This document shows, one piece after another, positions 40,501 through 55,500 of a stretch of DNA of 64,000 nucleotides (its first letter is position 1; every line of letters begins with the position of its first letter). The stretch is from Caprimulgus europaeus (taxonomy: Eukaryota > Chordata > Aves > Caprimulgiformes > Caprimulgidae). A program made the position numbers and the translations under genes. The stretch covers positions 14,352,816 to 14,416,815 of the forward strand of contig OU015539.1 of NCBI GenBank assembly GCA_907165065.1, written 5' to 3'. The notes under the pieces were generated by a model. It searched no databases and was not told the DNA's origin. It worked only from the letters and a program-made list of their open reading frames with translations.

Positions 40501-43500
40501 CACCGCGCAGATTTCTACACAACTCTCCATGAATGTCTCCATTTCAGGGTTTTGACAGCCAAACTACCATAAGTACATTGGAATGATTTACCTTTAGGGT
40601 GATGAGCCTTAAACGGTAGTCGTCTGCTTGTATGACTCTGTTAACTGTGATTTCTATTCCTTCATAGGTGACTTGTTCCTCTGGCCAATATTCTGTGCAT
40701 TTCTGTGTATAATATAAAATAAGTTTAGTTAAGCAGATATCAATGCAGGTTCATTTTCACTCCTCTGAAATTGGATATACCACATGCATAGATGAATATG
40801 AATAAACTTTGTTTCTATAATAAGTATAAGTTTTCATCTTCTAAACAGGGACCACATTTCAGGTGATTTTTTTCTGCATTCATAATAGCCTAATTGCAGG
40901 ATTAAAAATGCACAAATCAAGGAATGACTAACCAATGCTTTTAAAAACACACATTGTTATTTATCTTTATGCAACTGATGGGCATCTTGAAGGTTCATTA
41001 GAAAGGCCAGTGGCAACGTACTTGTGTTTTTAGATTAATTTTTTACTTAAGATGATAATGATTAATATAATATATACTAGTTACCAATATTTCTGTGGTG
41101 TGTATACACTGATATGGAAACACAAAATACATCTTTATTTTTTATAAAAGTCAATGCTCTCTGAATGTAAGACTATAATTTCCATAGGTTTTTGTACAAA
41201 AGAACATGACTGGGGATCTTTTGGGAATTAGATTATGTACCAAACTCCACTTTAAATGGACACTGAAAACCTTTCAAAACTAAGGGACTAAAAGGAAGCA
41301 AAAGCTGTGACAGCTGTTAGAATACATTTGATTTTGCCAAAAAACAGTCAGAGATGCAGCCAGCACAACCTGACAATTAAAGAAGCAGAAATTATAGTCC
41401 ATTGCAAATCTACATTGTGGTACTGATACACTAAAGATGAGTAGGTGAGAATTTGGAAGCGCTCCTACCCTGAAGGTAAGGCTGTAAAAGACTGTCGTTT
41501 TTCGTATGAGGTTTCTCTTTAAACTAATCAACATGCAAAGGAAGAGACAGGCACTTCAACATGGTGCATGAACCAGTTCATGGACAAGGAACGATACAAA
41601 CAAGGCAGTGTCTGAGAAAAAGCAGACACTTCAAATCAAAATTCCCTTGTGATAATGGAAGATGCAACCTTGTTATCACAGGAGAATAAGAATCTGCTAT
41701 TGGACAAACCCAGTTAAAGATACTTGTAAGCTCCCTCTTTTAAACACCTGTACATGATCTTGAAAGAAGCAAGCTAAATCATTTTACTCTTCCCCACCAA
41801 AAATAATTCCACTTCAAGAGAAAGACTAACAACAGAAAAGTATCTTGCAAAGTTACTGAGTCAAAATTTTTATGTGGGAGAATCAGTGGTGTTCCATCTG
41901 CATAGCGCACGAGTTAATAACCCACTGGGAGTGTGGCCCACTGTGTCTCTGTAAAATTATTTACACAGATTGCATTTTTTTCTTCCTCTACTCTTAAACT
42001 GCAGAATCCATTGTAAAAATTGTCAAGAGTGCTAGCAGCTATCAATAGCACAGACATTGCTCTGCTTAAAGGTGTGGAGTAAGACTGCCCACTCACTTCT
42101 GTGGGCTGTCTGTCAGTTCCGATTAGATGTGACAGAGGGCTGAGATACAGAGCTTTTAATATTCACATTAGCAAAGTCACTGCACTGAGGAGGAACACAA
42201 AGCCTCTGTTATTAGCATCATTGCCAAATAAAGATTTTGGGTTTGAATCTATGTACTTCTGAGTCCTCTTATTCATGTATTAATATATGTGCTATGAAAG
42301 AAAGGGAATGAATACAGCAGACATTTACATGAAAAGACTTACCCTGTATTTATGGCTGAGATTCCTGACACTGTTTAATTTTTGACACAAAAGGTATCAG
42401 AAGAGACTCAGCAGCTCAGTTATGATATATAGGCTGTAGCAAACTCCAGTTACATAGTGCATCAGCACTGCAGTGCACTGCTTCCCAAGACTGATATGAT
42501 GGGTGAAATACTTGGTCAGTGTGCATAAGAGGAAATTCAGATGTAAAGGTTATTTTACATTCCTGTTATACAATCTTGCTATGAAAACTACAGTGGAAGA
42601 ACTTATCACCAGATACCTCATTTTCTTTAACCCTCAAAGTCCTTAAGTGATTCTCATACACCATGGCACGACATTTTAACACATTATTTGCCATAAACTG
42701 GCAACTCTGATCAACAAGCAAGTTATTACTTCAGTGCTGCTTCTCAGATAGTGGCAGATGTGAGTTTAAAACATTAGTGCAAACAAAACACTGATCACCA
42801 ACATACTTCATTTTGCATCAGCAATGCCTTGACAGTATGTGTCCAATCAGCTGGCTGCAATAACTGACCATTTTTAACTTGCAAAGCTTGATAATTCTGT
42901 GCCTGTCCTGTTCACGTCTTTTTTCACTCAAGTTCAGGGTTAAATTTATTTACTTCACAACTGGGAAAAGATAAAGGTTTGTGCATATGCATAATTATAG
43001 GCACTAAGCTTCCAGCTAGCAGTTAAGCCGTTATAACTCCGCATGTATGATGGAGGCATGCCCATATTACTGGGCTTCTAAGTAACTAAAGACTCTTCTT
43101 CAAAGGAAAGTCTCTCACCTAAATTACTAATGGATTCTCAGGGACAAGCTTTGACAAATACTTCCTGCCATTGGTGAGGGGGACATATTTTAAACTGCAA
43201 ACAAAAATCACATTAAGTGAATTAGAAGAAACACCATGACAGTTTAATTTCTGGAAGTACATGCTGAATAGAAGTTTCAGCATTTTAATTTCAATATTTC
43301 AAAAACATTTCCTAGATACATTCAGGAAAAGGTCCTCCATATCCAAGTCAGCTGTAGTTGTTGATTATTGTAACTAGCATCTTTCACAAGTCAGGGACAG
43401 CTTCAATGAAATGTCAGTGTAGACAGTGAATCATAATAAATGCAAGATAAGACAGCACCAATTCTGTTGATTAAAGATACTCAGCCTCAGTAGTTATGAG

Positions 43501-46500
43501 GTACTATTGTTTGATTCCTTTAGAGAGAACTTGAAAGAGTATCTGCAAACAGACCTGGGGTTTGGAGAGGGTTTCAGGTCAGTGAGAGAGGAAAAATGGC
43601 AAAACCAGCAGTAGGCTAAGTCAGACAGCAAAACAAGACTTACAGTAAAGTGAACTGGAAGAGAAGCCTACATCTTCTCTGAGCCTGAAGAATATAATGC
43701 TGACTCTGACTGCTCAGGCCACTGAACTGTTCACTGGCTTAGCATCTATACCAAAAATATCTGCTAGAGTACAGGTAAAAAGACAGACCATATGTAACAC
43801 CATTACCTCATTCATCTCTTCTATATTGGTGATCATGACAATGATGGGAGAACGCTCCTGCCACACCATTCTCCAGAAGTCACTGACAGTATTGACTATC
43901 GGTCCCTGAGTAGCAATATACACCTTTTCCTCTCCTCCATAGCCCTGCCAACAAAACAACAAGAGGTCAGTTTTAACAGGGATGTCCACCACAACCTTGA
44001 AGGTTCACTCATTAAAATAGAGAGCTACCCACTGGTTGAAATGGTGACCCCACAGCATCAGTTCTTTCCCTCTCTTATCTCTCCCCTGCACATGTGTACA
44101 TGGAGCAAAGGCACAATATGGACTCACGTAACTCCAGCAATGAGTGTCCAACAGCCTTGAGGTGACTCTGGCTAGGTCAAAAGCCTTATTCAGGCTTATT
44201 ATCTGGTGCCTTAGTCAGACCAGCTGACAAGCAATTTGCATCAAGAAGTACCAAAGTGTGTTTTTGTCTGGTCTGAACCTGTACAGTTGCACTTTGGGAT
44301 TTGGTTTTCAGTTAATGTAAGCAGGAGAGAAGAGCAATCAGTTCAGCTAGAATGCCTTTAAAAGCCAGTGGATGTTGCAATTCTGTTCACATTAACAGTG
44401 TCTGACAGAGGCAAGGCAGACACACTGGACTATTGAGCTCTTACCCTGATGTAGTTAGCATTGATGTAAGAGCTGAGGGGGTCGTCCTGATCAGCTGAGG
44501 TAAGGCACACTCTGCTGTGAGGATCTGAAAGATGTAGAAGAGATACGTAATAGTTAATCAGTTACTCAGAGGAGAGAGAGACAGGATTATTTTGTATAGA
44601 GACACATTTACATGCATTCATGGTCATCATAACAGATGTGAGTGGCCTTGGAGAGCTCCCAGGTTAAAATGTTACCATAAAAAAAAAAGGGAAAGTATGG
44701 TTGGAGTAATTTGGCTGCTTCTGACAGTTTTACCCACCCTCTGAAGCCTGCCTAATTGCTCCTGTTGCAAAGTCAGTGTCCCAGAGTGACTCTGGAAAAG
44801 CAGTTTTCTGCTCCAAGAAACTATTTCTCAATTTGTTAGGTCAACAGACTCATTTTGGCTTGTAAGACATTAGAATATTGTTTATGAAATGACAGCAAAC
44901 AGTTTTTCTCCCAAAGCATAAACACATTTCTTGCACACAGTCAAGCCTGATGACAATAACTCCATCCCTGTTTCGTCTTGCAGTGAACTTAACTCCAAGA
45001 TGTGCTATTAACAAATACAACAGGTTAAGGAGAAAGTAAAGAATATTAACAGTCTCTTGTACTTTGCATAAGTCTCTTCAGTACTGGAGTCAGTCTCATG
45101 GGGGCCATTTATGAAGCATTATTCTTGTTTTAATAAGATGGCAAATGAAAACATCATTCCACCTGAGAAGTTCAGGCCCATTCCCACTGAAGTCAATGGG
45201 AGCCGTTCCACTGACTTCAGCGGGAGGTGACACAGGCCCACGCTCACCCACTTTCACCAGTGCTACACAGATTGGTACCAGTGACAAACACCCTCCTGAC
45301 AGAGGCCTCAAACAGCAACAGCGCCTATCACCAGAATATTGAAAACAAACCACAGATGACTTCTTCATTAAAACATCCAGCCTGCTTAGAAACCAGAACA
45401 AAATAATAAAACATGCAAACATAGCGTGATACTGGCTAAGCACACAGTAATTTCTATGGTGCTACAAACACCGACCCGGCACGGAACACTGTCCTCAGAC
45501 AGAACGGATCCAAGTTCTCTAGATGTGATAATACAACCACAATCTGCAAAGCAAAGGTATTCTCAAAGATACTGTTTTAGAGCACAGAAGTATTGGGACC
45601 AGCGAGTTCCTCTCTAATACAGTTCCCCCCTGCCCAACTTTGTTCACATCTCTAGTGCTGGGGAGGTGGTGAGACGAGATAAAAATCTGTGTTTTAACCA
45701 GTAATTCTGATAGCCTGCAACATGTCACACCATTAAAAAGGTGACATTTGTTGCTAGGTGTTTATTCAAATGTCACTGGACTGGGTAGTTACAACTCCCT
45801 GCATGAAGTCTCTTTGCCTGGGTTTTATGTAGTCATCCCTGGAGTCTGCTGAAGTCTGAGTAACAATGGCATGATTTTTTCCCTACTAATAGCACCAATA
45901 ATGCTATGTTGTCCATCTCATGGTGGGTCTTTAGAGAGAAATAAAACAGATCTGAAGAACTCTATCAACAGATGCCACAGACTTTTTAGCATAGACTTCT
46001 TTTAGTATTCTTCAACTGCAGTAGAATTTGAGTTACTTTTCACTGTGGCCTTTTTTATTGCTGTATCCACAAATATTAAAACATTATTCAGAATATGTTT
46101 TTACTTTAAATTAAAATACTTGGCTTGTGACTTTTCTGTTAATGTAGTATTTACATTTGTTAAGTTAGTATGTCAGTGAACAGTTTCAACCTTACCTCAT
46201 ATAAGACAGACCTATTAATGCACTGTTGATACAGGAACATGCACTGTTTTGGAGAAAGCGTAGCTGAAACTGAATTGCAACTCTTAGAAATATATGAACA
46301 GGAATAACTTCTCCTTTAAAAAATATCATAACAAGACTTTACTATGAGAGTTATCTGTATGAATTTCAAATTTTTAATAGAGAGGCACTTATAAGCAAAA
46401 CCAAATCCTACTCTTAATGAAAACATTTCTCCCAGGACAAAACCAGTGCACAGGCCAGGTTCAAGAAGACACCGTGTTTTTGAAAAAGCAGTAGGAGTCT

Positions 46501-49500
46501 GTACCTCTAAGAAACCAAATTATATGTCTGCTATGTTTTTCACAGTCTCTTTGATGGCCATTTTGTGTTGATACTATGACTACATAACTTAAAATGCAAT
46601 AGAGCTATGCAGAAATTCACAAAGTCTGTCTAGACATAACTCTCAAGAATAGGATTCAGAGAGATTGATATACAACATGCTCCAGTAAGATCTTGCCACC
46701 TCTGGAATTCTGTAACAAGAACATCCTTTGTCACAATACATTGCAGTGACAGCACACTTCATGAATTCTGGAAAGCAAAGTCCTCCAGCATGTAGAGTAA
46801 ACCACTCTGCCTCAGAGACTTAAAAAGCAGAAACTTACTTGGGAGAATTGTTTTGTAGCGATTCTTACGCACTAAGCCTGGAATATCATATTCCTTTGGA
46901 TCAACAAAGTTCATTGGGATTTCCTGTTCAAAACAAAACAAAAACACAAAACACAGTAGGTAGCTTTATCAGATTCACAGGAGGAATAAAAACCCCAAGC
47001 CCATTATGTCCTGCCTGTAAGAGAGGCTAAGCGATGAAGTCAACCGAGACATATGGTACAGTACCTCCAGCAATTCACCACCAAAATATGACTGATGTTT
47101 CCTTTTACTGTCACTGGCCTTCTTTTCTCAAATCAAAACCCTCACAGTGACTAATTCATTGAGTAATACGTGCAGTGGCATTATGTTAGCTCTTAATATT
47201 ATTAGAACCGAATTGCAAGTGTAGGCACAGAACTAAGCAAAAGGCGGTGCGTAAGACACCCTGCTCCAAAAGCAGTGGACCTCAGACACCAGCCTTTCTG
47301 ACTCACACTCCTCCTTCCTGTCTGAAGGTGGAAGGAAATAATTTGCTACTGACTCTCACCAGCAACAAATTATGACACACATGATGACAGGCTGGCGTAC
47401 TGACCTGACTTTGTGGAGCTGGGGGAGCATCACTCTTTTTGCTCACCACACTTTAAAGCTCCATGGCCAGGGACAGCAGACAGGTGTTCAGGGGTTACCT
47501 GCTCTCAAACACTGCTGACCTAAAGAACACACAGATCGAGGGGCTTTTTATTCTCCACTATTCATCTCCTGCAAGTAAGTGGCCAATGCCAGGCAGGAAC
47601 AAACAGGAACCTTCCACCAACTGCAGTCAGCAGGCATGTGATGAGATGGGATATGGTAACTAGGCTCAGCAGAGGAAGGGCTCATGGGAGCTTGGGAGCA
47701 GAGCTGGTCATCCCAGCTGCTGCACACTGGATTTGAGAGGCCAGTACTGGACATACTGGTAACAGGAGTCAGGGTTGAGTAAGACAAGCCTCACTCTGGG
47801 AAGAAATTAAGATGAGCAGAACTATGGACTATGTAAATTCTGGAGCTTTAGAAGAATGACTATCTGCATTCTGTCTTTTAGACAGCACTGAGTGTACTGT
47901 TGGGCTTAACCAGAGGCAATTAATGAAAAAAAACCCAAACAAAACCCCACTTTGTTGAAGTAGTTTCCTATCAATTTGGGGACCTGCATGGGAATGAAAC
48001 CTTCATGTTTTCCTCAGTTGTTACTTGGTATTTAGTCACAAAACTCTTCTTGAGTCAGTCTGTTTTGGGGGACTTAGTCATTCACCCCTCAAGCAAATTC
48101 TTGGTGAAGTCAAGAGGACTTCTTCCTCAGTAAAAACTCTAAATCTTATCAGAATTTCAGGACTTAGCCTTTCAAGTGATGTCCTCCTCTGACTTTTCTC
48201 CCAAAATGAAGCACAGCCACTTGCTTCATCATGAATTTGAACTCTGAAAACCAAGTAGGTTAGACAGACTGAAAATACATGACGCAGAGCTAGCTGGTGA
48301 TAACTGTTTCATAAAAAAATAAACTAGTTTATGATTTTTAATTACAGAAATAACATTCTGATCATGCAGCATTTTTATCTGCACTCTCTCAGTTTTCATT
48401 AAAAAATAAAAATGGCTTGGGATAGTTTGGCTGTTGAATGATTTTCTGAACACCAGGAAAACTAATTCAAAATATCTCAGAGAAATGAAGCATATATTTT
48501 TCCTACTTCTAACATTATTTTATTTGTTTGAAAGCTACAGTGCACCTCAGAGACTGATGAAACTGTATGTGGACTTGTTCAGCAGTCAATTGAGACACTC
48601 ACTAAGCAAACATTTTCCCCCTTGAACACCAAGAGATGCTTTACTTCAAAAGAATCAGAGCTTGCCTATACAAAAGCTGCTTTTCTTCAAATTGTACAGC
48701 ACTAAGTGAATTAAGGACCACAGATAACTGACAGTGTTTTAAAACTGAAATCCAGACTATCACATCTCCTCCTGTGCTTGCAAAGTGAAGAAAACCCTGA
48801 AACTGCACAAGAAGGCAGGACAGCAAGTGATACTGAAAGCGTTACTCATGACATTTTAGACCCTTACAGGTCATGAACAGGACCAGCTGAAAGGGCTGCT
48901 ATTAGCTGAGATTCCATGCCTAAGAGAATATTTGACTTGGCAGCATAAACATCACTACCTCTTGATCACATGCTCTGAAATACCTCAGCATGCAGAGACT
49001 GTGCCCTGGTTACCTCCCATCTTGTGCAGGAATTTACTTATCTGCCTAGTAGACACAATACTCACAGCCACTGCAGCATTTTGCATACTTTTTTTGCCAG
49101 GTATAATAAACATGACCATGCCTATCACGTGGACACCCAAGTAATTAAGGAAGAGACTCAGAATAAAAAGATCTAAAAAGCCAGTGCACTCACTACACCA
49201 AAGTGTACCTGGCCTTTATCCTAAACTACTTAGAAATTCAATTTTCAGCTGCTTGCTTCATCAGTGTACATATATTTTTTGCCAAAATGAAGCAAAGAGT
49301 TCTTTCTCCCAAATCAACAGTGGATACAGTGAGCCAAGGAAACATAGTTCAGAATCCTAAAAGCAACTGACAGAGCAGCTTACAACTAGTAAATAACTTT
49401 TATGCAGGAAAAAACCCAGTAAGACATACTTTCTATGGCTCCTGCTGAGTGACACAGCCATCCTGTGCTTCAGTTTAACTGGAGAACATTCAGGCTTGGA

Positions 49501-52500
49501 AAGTAGCTCCATGCCAAGCACTCAACAGCAAAGAGCACGCAATTGCACTAACTTCATCCCTAGGGCAACTCCAGACACATCTCAAGAAGTTATGTCTATA
49601 GCAAACTTGGCTTTTCTTCTGTACTCCAGTGAAAAAGTTTGATTTTTTGTTAAAAAGTAGCATGGTGATGGGAAAAAGAGGACTTGTGAAAACAAAGCGC
49701 TTTTTTTGTTGCCAGAACCAACACTCTAGTTTTTAAGTGACAGTATCATTGAAAGCTTTCAGACATTGTCATTTCAAGGGATGATGAATTTAGTAATCAC
49801 ATTAAATGCTTCACTGATGGAAGTGAAGTTTGTATGTACTAATTTTAGACTTGCAAAGAATATAGCAAGGTTTGTAGAAGAGAGACGACATCCCATTTTT
49901 CTGACACGCCTAGAAGAGAGAGGTCTCATACTCACAAAGAACTCTGCCTGGAGTATGAAAGGATCCAGTGCTTTCTTATGCAGCTCTTCTTCAGTAAGGA
50001 CGTTTGATGCTGTCTGGAGGTATTCTCGGGCTGACTGCTCCCGTGGTGACATGACATAGCCAAAACCTTGCTCAGAACAGCCTGGGGTACACATATCCAG
50101 TGTGAGTGAAACATTTGAACCTCTCCTGTAAAACAGTGATCAAAGTTTGCTTACAACAGAACAGACTAACCCATCACCGTCAGCAATAGACACAGTCCCA
50201 ATGACAGAGAAACAGCAGCTTCAGAAAAGCACCCAGCTGGTTCTGCTGTGTACATCTTGGTCACTAACTGTGACAAATAGGTGATGCCTCTTGTGTAGAC
50301 AGACCAGAAGATGACTTTGTACACTGGAATATGAAGGCTAACACTTTGAAAATGTCTGCAGTGAAGTAACTGTATACTTTGTCACCTAAATAGAAGCAAC
50401 TTGCTTGTCAAAAGTACTGAGCAGGCAACTGCATGGGAGTTTTCATATTTGTGTAAATCCCAGCATATTTTTGGATGCCTAAAGATGGACTGACATTTTA
50501 AACACCACAGGTGAAAATCTTGGTCTTAGTTTTTGTCAGGGCAGATCATGCTGAATTTAATTAGTAGCACAGTCAACATAAGTGGGTTAAGATCTTGGGA
50601 CAAACATTACCAGTTCAACATTAATAAAGCCATGAGAAGCCAACCATCACAGTAAATAATTTTTCTGTCTGAAAAACCTTCCTCCCACAACAGTACATCC
50701 TGAGAGGGGTAAAATGAAGATCCTAGCATTTTAATGGTTACAATAAAAACAGAGATGCTGTTGAATGTAAAATTTTTAGTGGCTTTACTGTAAGTTAGCC
50801 ACACAACAAAATGAAAAAGTGAAAATGCCTGCATTGGTTATTGAATGCAGTTTTAAAGCATTTCTGAGCTTCTGTCACTCTCACATATCACAGACAAAAG
50901 TAAGATTCAAATGCCATCAGTGAATCTATATTTAAATATCTTCAACATAATAACAAAATCACACAATATGATTACTAGGTGTAGTGTTCTATGTATCCAC
51001 ACAGTGAACCTATTTTTGATGACTCTCAACTGGCAAAATCTAGTTAGGAGGTGTTTGCAGGAGCTGTTGAAAATCCATGTAAACATGCAGGCATGACCAG
51101 CTCACAGAGAAGACAGTAAAGTTGTTACTTGGATCACAGCCCTTTTCTGGATTCAGGAGTTTTTCCAAAAGAATGTGCAGCCAGCCTCCTGCTGTGATTC
51201 ACAGTCATGAGGAAATTATTTTGGATGAAACATGACCACTAGTGGTAGACACTGAATTTTTAGCGACACCTTTCAAAAGATCTGACCCTACTACATTCCT
51301 CCCCAGAAACAGCTCCATTTGATAACAAATGTGTATGGTTCTTTTAAGGTAGAAGAGGCTACATACATAAAGGTATTAATAGTTCTTCAGCATGAGGAAA
51401 TTAGACTGTTTCTTCTTAAGACTAACATTCAGTGCTGTCTGAATTTAGTTAGTGACTACACTTATAATGGAGTAGGTAGTTAAAGAATGAGAGGGAAGTA
51501 AGACGGAGAAGCAGAATGGATGCAAAAGAGGGACAGGTAGATAATTCAAGCACAAAACACAGGAAGAGTGACCAATGCTTGCTGCAAATGAATCTGTCGG
51601 AGCACAGCTCCAACCTGAAGTGATGTGTGGCTTCTGAAGCACACGTGTACGTTGGAAACAAGTTCATTTTACATCTTTAAGAGTACACATTTTACTTGGT
51701 GTAGAACTTCAAGCAACTGCTTTATTTTTCCCACCTCTACTTCTTTGACAGTTTGTAAAATTGTAATTCATTACTTGAACTAACTGATATTCCCCAATTC
51801 CCTCAAAACAGTATCTTTCCTACAGGCTACTGGTCACCCAAGAAGAAATGTCAGCTTGCTTAAAATGAGAGAGATGGAATGAAATCAGGGATAATGAAAA
51901 GCACAAATGACTGAAGCATTTCAATCCAATTTTGCCCATAATGAAAAACAGCAAAACTCACTGATAGCAGCAGGTAGAGGGACAAGCCCCAGAGGTTACT
52001 GCAATCTCATATTTAAAGTAGAATATAACAATGGAAGTGGCACATTTTAGGACAAATGTTGTAGCAAAGAATAAAGTGAGAAAAAACTTTCTAAGCTCAC
52101 AGAGTGCAAAGTGAAAGCCTCTTCTTTAACATTCCCTTTTACTGTGTCATGTGAAGCTTTGGAAACTCAGCATCATACTTCTAAAAAGTTCTGCCTTTGT
52201 TTTAAATTTTAGATACGAGAATTAACTATGGTTAGCACTCCAATTAAGCTTGAGAACCTAGAATTAAAGAAAGGTGCTATGTTGGGCCCTTCAGCAACCT
52301 TATTCATAATACCATCAGCTTTGCAGAATTTCTTTACAGGATCTCTGTCATCAAGATCTTTGTTCTATTTCACTAAGACAACTGAAAGAAAACAGATGAT
52401 CTTCCTTTTATCTTAAAACTGCCTTTTCCCAGCTATGAATCTCTCTGAGCAGCTGTTGCCCTGATGGTTCAAGCAGGGAACACCAGCTCAACCCAAAGTT

Positions 52501-55500
52501 TCATTACTGCATTAATTTCAAATGAATCAATTTATTTTGGACTAAGCCATTTATATGAGAATTATTGCAGATTTCCACTTGTCCTATGGTTTGCTTTTGG
52601 AGAAAGGACTAATCCTCCAGTATGAGCGACAGAAAAAAATTAACAAGATCCACCTCTTTCACAGGCAAAAAATTTCACCGCCCTAGAGCGGATTTCATGC
52701 TATGCAGTTGCCATCTTGGGGAATGGCAAGAGACTGATCAAACAAATGGATATTTCGAAGGAAAGAAATGATGCTTTTGAATAATGCTTGTTGACAGCTG
52801 TCTAGAAACGGTAGGTTTTTTGGCTACTATGTTTATATTTATACTGGACTGAAAACAAGACAGGAAATAAAGCAGGTGCTTGGCTTTAAAATCACATTTT
52901 AAAGTGACATTTGTGAAGGCAGTAAAGCTTCCTACTTTAGGCACAGAACTCCTAAACCCACAAAATCTGGGAGCAGACTTTCCCCTATTAGCCACATCTA
53001 CCCTACCTTTCTTGCAAGCCCACGGACTTAACCGTTAGAGTAGCTGGATCTGTCTCCGCTTTGATGTCCATCACGCAGTCAAAGACTGGAGTCTCCGGTA
53101 CAGGATCCAAATCTAGGAAGTCATCCTCATTTTTATCCTCTGTCCACTCCGAGTACGTGAAGGAAGGCTGCCGGCTCACAGATTGGCGTCTGTCCTCTTG
53201 TGCTGGAAAGGGGGGGTCTGGATGGGCTCTGAGTAGATGCCAAAACTGGAGGAAACAAACATTTAAAAAAGCTTTCTGCTTGTTGCCAGCCCTTCCATGC
53301 AGCCTAGAGGAGGGGTCTTTATGGCAGCACCCCAGCTCACTATAATGTATTAGAACTGGAGAGTACTGAAGAGGACAGGAATGTTCCATGCAGGAGTAGC
53401 TCTGTGGTGCACGTTACAAGGATTCACATCTACCCATTCAAACCTGCTTTCAGCCACAGAGGTTTCCACAGAGCTGGCCAGGCTTAACTCGGGGAAACAG
53501 TGGAAGCGGAATGTGCTTGTGACCATCATATGCAAGCCAACGTGATACCACTGTCCTTTTGTTCGGGTTCTCATCCCTCCTGAGCTTGTTTACAAAATAA
53601 AAATCTACTATACTATTCTACAAATCATACCTCTCCTGACTTAATACTTTTCCATCTAAAATTTAGATATAGCTGAGTTAGGAAAAATACATATAATCTT
53701 CCTGAACTGCACATCTTTGCTAATCTGGCACTGCACCCTGCAGTCATGCATAAAGCAATCATTGGTTAGAGGCCTTGATTTTGATGGGTTTGGTACCTGG
53801 TTTTGAGGCTCAGAATGCTTGTATCAGTTTTTGGCCAGTGGTAGAGACTGTTTTGTAATCAAATTATCTGATTTAAACATGGTATAGACATTAAATAATA
53901 AATCTTGTGAAATTCTAGGACATAAATATTAAAGTTCATTAAATAAATTAATGAAAGTTTTGAAATGGCACGAATCTAAAAAATTACTGTATCATATTGG
54001 TTTGCACGGATGATCTGTCAGACTAGATGATCTGGAGATTGTATCAGTAGACTGTTTAATCCTCCACACAGGCCTTAGTTAAAAATTTCAAGCCCACCTC
54101 TGGATTCCAGGATCTGGAAACTTAGGCTAACTTAATCCCTCTAGCATTGAGCCAAGAGCTGTATCACTCAGGCTAAATGCTATAGAAACTATATTGTACT
54201 GTCATGCATCCTTTTGAAACTAAAAAGAACAGGCTGTATTTTCCAAAGTACGCCTCTTCCATCCTTATATGGCCTTTAAATGGGCAGCTGAGTTTAGAGA
54301 ATGTGCCATTAAAAAAGGTCAAATTTCTTCTCCTAGGCTCCTAAAGCATGTTAGTCTATATAGGATTTTAAAACTCATTTTCTTTTGCCTGTGTCTTCAC
54401 GTACTCTCACTTCTCTGAGCCTAATGAAAAGAAGTGAAGTTTTAATTTCTGTCCATAGTCAGCTTTAGAGTGTTAGACTCCCACAAAGCAGCAGTATTCA
54501 CTTGACAGTTACTTCAAACATTTTTTTTTTTTGTTAATCAGAGTACACAGTAATTACAAAAGCAAACATAGGAACATGATTACTAGACGGTTATTTTACA
54601 CAAATTTGGGGCCAAGTCTGAACCCAGTCTGTCCTGCATGGTTGGCCTGTTGGATGACAAGCAAGAAGTTTGAAGATCTGATTCTATTTTCATTCCCTAA
54701 GATGACTTCTAGAGCTTGGCAGCCTCACAGTATTAGTCATGGTTCTTTCACTTACTGCAAATCTAATAGCTGAGCAGTTCACAGTGTAAAATACCCGCTC
54801 AACAACTTTGTACTGCTAGAGAGTGCTGTTACTAAAATCAACACTTGTGCCGAGGGGTAAGTGTTAAGGTCTAGGTCTCAGTTATATGGTACAGATTCTA
54901 GAGCTGGTACAGTGACACAGAACTGATTTTACTGGTGATTTAAGACACTGTAAATCCAAAGGAACAAAAAGTTCACCCTAGAAACAAAGCAGCTTTTCTT
55001 TAGGTTGAAAGAAGTGTGTGGTAAATAAGGAGCTGCCCAAGACACTGGAAGAAATTAAGTTGCACTTCAAAGTGATGGGGTTAAACTAAGTAACAGGAAG
55101 AGAGTCAGCTCTGAAAACCTGTTCAGGAGGACTTCACAGCTCAATACTGGCTCTCTGCAGCTGCCTGGGTCTTAGCACACCACAATACGAGACACAAAAC
55201 AGCATCACTAGCACAGGCCTCAAGCACACTATCCAGTGTTCTATTTTCACTGCGATTGCTAACCTCCCAATGCACTCTGGTAACTGGGTATTCTCACAGA
55301 AGTGCCTCAAATGTTAGCCAAGGTCTGGTCTCCTGAAAAATAAGTTCTGTAGGTATTAGTGTCACAAATTCCCCAATACAGGAATGAACTGGACTTCAGC
55401 ATGTGCACAGACCAGACAGGGCCTCCATTCTCTTGGTATCACTTCTGAGAATCCACCTGACCACCATTTCTCAGCCTTGTTACGTGGCTCAACAGTTACT

